A DNA stretch of 10,809 nucleotides, taken from the NCBI GenBank assembly GCA_020629355.1, contig JAHDDM010000023.1, positions 1 through 10,809 on the forward strand. The letters are read 5' to 3'. The position numbers and the translations under genes were made by a program. Position 1 is the first letter of the stretch; each line of letters opens with the position of its first letter. Shown in pieces: positions 7,647 through 10,809 of the stretch. The notes below the pieces were generated by a model. That model was given only the letters and a program-made list of their open reading frames with translations, had not been told where the DNA came from and did no database searches. This DNA comes from Rhodospirillaceae bacterium. GTDB taxonomy: Bacteria; Pseudomonadota; Alphaproteobacteria; JABSOH01.

Positions 7647-8383
7647 AAAATCATTCGTATTTCTGCTAAAAATTGCGTTAAACTTGTGGTTTGTTGTGTC
7701 TTTGCTGGCGCGCCTAAAAACAGCACGGGAATCGCATAAGAAGCCGCTGCATCCAATTTTGCGGGACGCGCGCCACCAGAATTGCGTGTCACCAGACATT
7801 CCAGTTTATGTTTATCAATCAAAGCACATTCAAAATCAAACCCGTAAGGCGGCCGTCTGGTTAAAATTGTATGGCGGCATGTGGCATCAAATAAAAAGTG
7901 CGGGGCTTCTGGCGGGTGGATCATCCGAAGCCATAAAGTAGTGTGCTCCAATGGACTGAGGAATTCTAGCCCGCGTTGTCCTAATGTCACCAATGCGCGG
8001 GTATACTGTTGATCAAGGACACGAAGCAGCGCATTTTTTTCGGGAATATACCGCCAATCATCACCGTCTTGTGCTTGCCAGAGCGGGCGTTGATAGGCAA
8101 AAAGCGCGGTCTGTGTTGCGCTGCATGCTTCTTTTGTGTGGCGTGAAATATTTTCTGCAAAGGGATGTGTTGCATCCACGACAGCTTGATAGGCCGCGTT
8201 TTCGAGATGCTGTATCAAGCCTTGCTGGCCGCCAAAACCACCGCTTCTGATAGAGCAATTTTTAGGCAGAATCGGTTCGGTGGTTTTTCCAGCCAGCGAG
8301 TACACGACCTCGAAAGAAGTCGATAATTGTTCTGCCAGCCAAACGGCTTCTTTTGTCCCGCCAAGAATTAAGATTCTATTCAT
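7643..8383 (-). CDS. cobK: Precorrin-6A reductase (CobK/CbiJ family)
   Basis: Corrin-ring biosynthesis enzyme that reduces precorrin-6A (or its cobalt form) with NADPH. The 246-residue length fits the family. Visible signatures are the N-terminal nucleotide-binding LILGGTKEA (residues 5-13), [13 protein letters not shown] at 68-80, and the C-terminal [15 protein letters not shown] (199-213), whose NSGG and Lys are characteristic. The start overlaps the cbiD stop by 8 bp and the stop overlaps the glmM start by 4 bp (ATGA at 7646-7643), so this is the middle gene of a translationally coupled operon. No Shine-Dalgarno sequence precedes the ATG. The pairing with cbiD means the two consecutive corrin steps, C1 methylation and reduction, are encoded together. 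The family name is certain; whether the substrate carries cobalt depends on which pathway the rest of the genome encodes. Confidence 0.95.
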   Translation of the reverse strand: MNRILILGGTKEAVWLAEQLSTSFEVVYSLAGKTTEPILPKNCSIRSGGFGGQQGLIQHLENAAYQAVVDATHPFAENISRHTKEACSATQTALFAYQRPLWQAQDGDDWRYIPEKNALLRVLDQQYTRALVTLGQRGLEFLSPLEHTTLWLRMIHPPEAPHFLFDATCRHTILTRRPPYGFDFECALIDKHKLECLVTRNSGGARPAKLDAAASYAIPVLFLGAPAKTQQTTSLTQFLAEIRMIL

Positions 8384-9419
8384 GGTCTGCTAACAGTGTG
8401 CCATCACGGGAAAAGACCATGGCACGGACAGCGATATTTTGAGGCAAAGCTTGAATTATTTGGCCACGGGCATTTTGGGCGATAATTCCAGCAAGTTCAG
8501 GACACATTTGTACGGCTTCCAGTGCGGTGTGGGCATGGGCAAGGGTGTGATCATCAGCCCACTGTGCCAATTGACCAAAATCGACTTGGCTGTGTTTGCT
8601 GTGCAGGTTTTTTGCGCCTTGGGCAATTTTGGTCATTTTGGCGATACCCCCTGCCACGACAAATTGCGGGATCGGATGTGCGCTCAGGTATTTCAAGGTT
8701 GCGCCAGCAAAGTCGCCCATTTCCAGCGAGGCACTGTCATCGATTCCAAGAATTTTTTGCGCGGCTTTTTCCGAAGTATTGCCAGTACTCGCCAGCACCA
8801 GAGGCCAGCCATTGGCACGCGCCACGTCAATTCCGCGATGGATAGAGTGAATCCATGCACTACAGGAATAAGGGCGTACAATACCCGAAGTGCCTAAAAT
8901 GGATAGGCCGCCAATAATGCCCAGACGCGGATTCCATGTCTGTTGTGCAATGGTTTCGCCACCAGGAATGGCAATCTGCACCCGTACCGCTAGGGTCTTG
9001 CCTAGCTTTTCCGCCAGCGCGGTAAGATTCGCAATAATCATTTCCCGTGGTTTGGGGTTAATAGCAGGCTCACCTACTGCTAGAGGCAACCCCGCCCGAG
9101 TTACCGTACCGACACCACTCCCTGCTGCAAAAGTCACACCCGCTTCAGCACATTCAGAGACATTCGCCTGCACCAGCACCCCATCGGTGACATCGGGGTC
9201 ATCTCCAGCATCTTTGATGATACCAGCGCAAAACCCTTGTCCGCTCGCCTGTCTGTAGGCAACAGGAAAGATGGGCTTTTGCCCACCTGGCAGCTGCACT
9301 TGAACCTGATCAGGGCATTGTCCTGTAATGATTGCCTCATAAGCAGCACAGGCAGCAGCCGTAGCACAACAGCCAGTTGTCCAACCAAATTTTAAATTTT
9401 CTGAATCCTGTGGCGACAT
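8376..9419 (-). CDS. cbiD: Cobalt-precorrin-5B (C1)-methyltransferase
   Basis: SAM-dependent methylation at C1 of the corrin precursor in cobalamin synthesis. The protein has 347 residues from the ATG at 9419. This start puts the family N-terminal motif FGWTTGCCATAAACAA at residues 11-26, as expected. An upstream ATG at 9473 would add 18 residues with no family counterpart and would overlap the metX start. Other signatures are KDAGDDPDVTDG (69-80), GVGTVTRAGL (102-111), GEPAINPKPR (116-125), IPGGE (151-155), GTSGIVRP (176-183), AGGIAKMTKIAQG (256-268) and CPELAG (306-311). Nothing essential appears to be missing. It heads the cbiD-cobK-glmM operon and diverges from metX. CbiD is classically an anaerobic-pathway enzyme but also occurs in place of CobF in other genomes. 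Confidence 0.95.
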   Translation of the reverse strand: MSPQDSENLKFGWTTGCCATAAACAAYEAIITGQCPDQVQVQLPGGQKPIFPVAYRQASGQGFCAGIIKDAGDDPDVTDGVLVQANVSECAEAGVTFAAGSGVGTVTRAGLPLAVGEPAINPKPREMIIANLTALAEKLGKTLAVRVQIAIPGGETIAQQTWNPRLGIIGGLSILGTSGIVRPYSCSAWIHSIHRGIDVARANGWPLVLASTGNTSEKAAQKILGIDDSASLEMGDFAGATLKYLSAHPIPQFVVAGGIAKMTKIAQGAKNLHSKHSQVDFGQLAQWADDHTLAHAHTALEAVQMCPELAGIIAQNARGQIIQALPQNIAVRAMVFSRDGTLLADHE

Positions 9420-9471
9420 AGTGTGTGATACTTTATAGAAATAGAGTTCCTTCTTATCCTTATAAAGCCCC
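9420..9471. promoter_or_regulatory. Divergent cbiD/metX promoter region with mirrored TATAAAG boxes
   Basis: This 52-bp spacer carries CTTTATA at 9431-9437 and TATAAAG at 9461-9467, a perfect 7-bp inverted pair. Each reads TATAAAG toward its own gene, placed to act as a -10 box. For metX the TATAAA ends 5 bases before the ATG at 9472, and for cbiD 12 bases before the ATG at 9419. That spacing implies leaderless or nearly leaderless transcripts, consistent with the absence of a Shine-Dalgarno sequence before either start. No good -35 hexamers are evident. This is an inference from position and symmetry. Confidence 0.35.
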
Positions 9472-10602
9472 ATGATGCACACTACTGCAAAAATTGCGAC
9501 TCCCAAGGGTGGCTCAACCGTGCGTTTACCCAACGCGGTCACTCTGGATGGTGGTGCGGTGCTGGCGGGTGTCGAGGTTGCTTATGCCTGCTATGGCACG
9601 TTAAATACCGCGCGGGATAATGCAATTCTGGTCTGCCATGCCTTGACAGGAGACCACTTTATGGCAGAAACAAATCCTCTAAGTGGCAAGTCAGGCTGGT
9701 GGCAGAATATTGTTGGTTCTGGCAAGCCACTGGATACTGATCATTATGCGGTTATTTGCGTGAATGTTTTGGGCGGCTGTTTGGGCTCTACTGGTCCTGC
9801 AAGTATCAATCCCGCGACAGATGCGCCCTATGGTCTGGAGTTCCCTGTCATTACCATCGGCGATATGGTCAAAGCGCAACATGCCTTGATGGAGTATCTT
9901 GAAATCCCTTGTTGGCATGCAGTGGTGGGTGGCTCGATGGGAGCGATGCAGGTGCTGGCTTGGGCGGTACATTATCCCGATAAATTGCGTGCTGCTGTGC
10001 CTATTGCGGGTGCGGTGCGGCATTCGGCTCAGAATATCGCCTTTCACGAGGTAGGACGGCAGGCGGTAATGGCAGACCCGAATTGGCACAATGGCCGGTA
10101 TGATGATCACGATACTCGCCCAGAGCGCGGTCTTGCAGTGGCGCGTATGGCCGCTCATGTCACCTATCTGTCCGAAGAACGTCTGCACGAGAAATTCGGC
10201 CGAAATTTACAAGACCGCGAGAATCTCACCTATGGCTTTGAAGCGGATTTTCGTATCGAGAGCTATTTACGGCATCAAGGCAAAAGTTTTGTGGCGCGGT
10301 TTGATGCCAATGCCTATCTGTATTTGACCCGCGCCATGGACTATTTCGACCTTGAGGCCGAATTTGGCAGTCTGGATCAGGCTTTTTCTGGCAATGACAT
10401 CAAGTATTGTGTCGTAGCCTTCAGTAGTGATTGGTTGTTCCCGCCCGCCGAAAGTCGCGTATTGGTGAAAGCCTTGAACCGTGTTGGCGCACAGGTCAGT
10501 TTCAGCACGTTAGAAACCAGTTTTGGCCATGACGCTTTTTTGTTGGATTTACCGCCTTTTGCGGAAATATTGCGTGGTTTTATCGCGGGGATTCGCCAGT
10601 GA
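9472..10602 (+). CDS. metX: Homoserine O-acyltransferase (MetX family)
   Basis: Alpha/beta-hydrolase-fold enzyme that acylates homoserine in the first committed step of methionine synthesis. At 376 residues the length is typical. The catalytic triad is visible: nucleophile Ser155 in GGSMGAMQ, Asp320 in FSSDWLFPP and His353 in FGHDAFL. Also present are [11 protein letters not shown] (53-63, oxyanion-hole region), [18 protein letters not shown] (97-114) and the conserved [20 protein letters not shown] (225-244). The start may be ATG 9472 or the adjacent ATG 9475; no Shine-Dalgarno sequence precedes either. The family name says acetyl, but many proteobacterial MetX proteins use succinyl-CoA, and I cannot decide which from motifs alone. 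The gene overlaps metW (GTGA), the usual partner in proteobacteria. It is divergent from cbiD. Confidence 0.95.
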   Translation: MMHTTAKIATPKGGSTVRLPNAVTLDGGAVLAGVEVAYACYGTLNTARDNAILVCHALTGDHFMAETNPLSGKSGWWQNIVGSGKPLDTDHYAVICVNVLGGCLGSTGPASINPATDAPYGLEFPVITIGDMVKAQHALMEYLEIPCWHAVVGGSMGAMQVLAWAVHYPDKLRAAVPIAGAVRHSAQNIAFHEVGRQAVMADPNWHNGRYDDHDTRPERGLAVARMAAHVTYLSEERLHEKFGRNLQDRENLTYGFEADFRIESYLRHQGKSFVARFDANAYLYLTRAMDYFDLEAEFGSLDQAFSGNDIKYCVVAFSSDWLFPPAESRVLVKALNRVGAQVSFSTLETSFGHDAFLLDLPPFAEILRGFIAGIRQ

Positions 10603-10809
10603 AACAGTATCGAGACGACTTGAAACAGTGCCTGGATTGGATCCCAGAGAAAGCGCGGGTACTGGATGTTGGCTGTGACGATGGGGCGCTCATGGCCTTG
10701 ATGCAAAAACAGCGTCAAGCAAAAGTGCAAGGTATCGAACTTAACGGGGATAAGGTACAGGCTTGTATCGGCAAGGGTTTAGCGGTGATTCAAGGCGATG
10801 CCAATACGG
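10599..10809 (+). CDS. metW: MetW methyltransferase-like protein, 3' end beyond the window
   Basis: The reading frame opens with GTG at 10599, overlapping the metX stop as GTGA, and stays open to the window edge (70 full codons). It begins [20 protein letters not shown] and continues [31 protein letters not shown] and VIQGDAN. These match the MetW N-terminus: a class I SAM-methyltransferase Rossmann fold with motif I, an acidic residue at the end of strand 2, then an IQGD segment. A GCGGGGATT stretch about 10 bases upstream may help initiation. MetW accompanies MetX in methionine synthesis and its presence supports the metX call. Motif I reads VGCDDG where the family usually has a third glycine (LGCGDG), a mild oddity. 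The C-terminal half cannot be seen. Confidence 0.9.
   Translation, partial: MKQYRDDLKQCLDWIPEKARVLDVGCDDGALMALMQKQRQAKVQGIELNGDKVQACIGKGLAVIQGDANT

Noticed and set aside
9420-9471. SAM or cobalamin riboswitch upstream of metX or cbiD
   Set aside because: The spacer is only 52 bp, too short for either aptamer, and no conserved box is seen.

Overview
The window is ordinary chromosomal DNA, most likely from an alphaproteobacterium of moderate G+C content. This is inferred from the style of FolD (the [16 protein letters not shown] stretch), the Slt-type transglycosylase and the metX-metW pair. I cannot place it at genus level. Coding density is very high. Genes abut or overlap by a few bases, and many start codons lack a clear Shine-Dalgarno sequence. 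I see no tRNA, rRNA, CRISPR array, prophage or complete insertion sequence.

Layout, left to right. (1) Minus strand, 34-3117 and probably running off the left edge: a very long Sel1-repeat lipoprotein. Its apparent stop codon sits inside a Sel1 repeat that continues in frame to base 1. (2) Plus strand: yggT (3186-3470), then a 193-bp element with terminal inverted repeats (3471-3663, MITE-like), then folD (3693-4577) and a periplasmic lytic transglycosylase (4580-6349) only 2 bp apart. (3) Minus strand, transcribed right to left: cbiD (9419-8376), cobK (8383-7643) and glmM (7646-6344), joined by 8-bp and 4-bp overlaps. The glmM 3' end overlaps the transglycosylase 3' end by 6 bp. (4) Plus strand: metX (9472-10602), divergent from cbiD across about 52 bp, then metW (from 10599, cut by the window edge), sharing a GTGA overlap.

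Functionally, there is one-carbon/folate metabolism (folD), methionine synthesis (metX-metW), corrin-ring synthesis (cbiD, cobK), and cell-wall supply and turnover (glmM, the transglycosylase). One plausible thread is that methionine, SAM-dependent corrin methylation and folate one-carbon units are linked pathways. The placement of glmM directly behind cobK is less usual.

The most notable observations are defects and structure, not a new system. They are an in-frame amber codon within the Sel1 array, a frameshift splitting glmM (normally essential, so sequencing error must be excluded), and the compact inverted-repeat element between yggT and folD. I did not find convincing evidence for a previously undescribed biological system.
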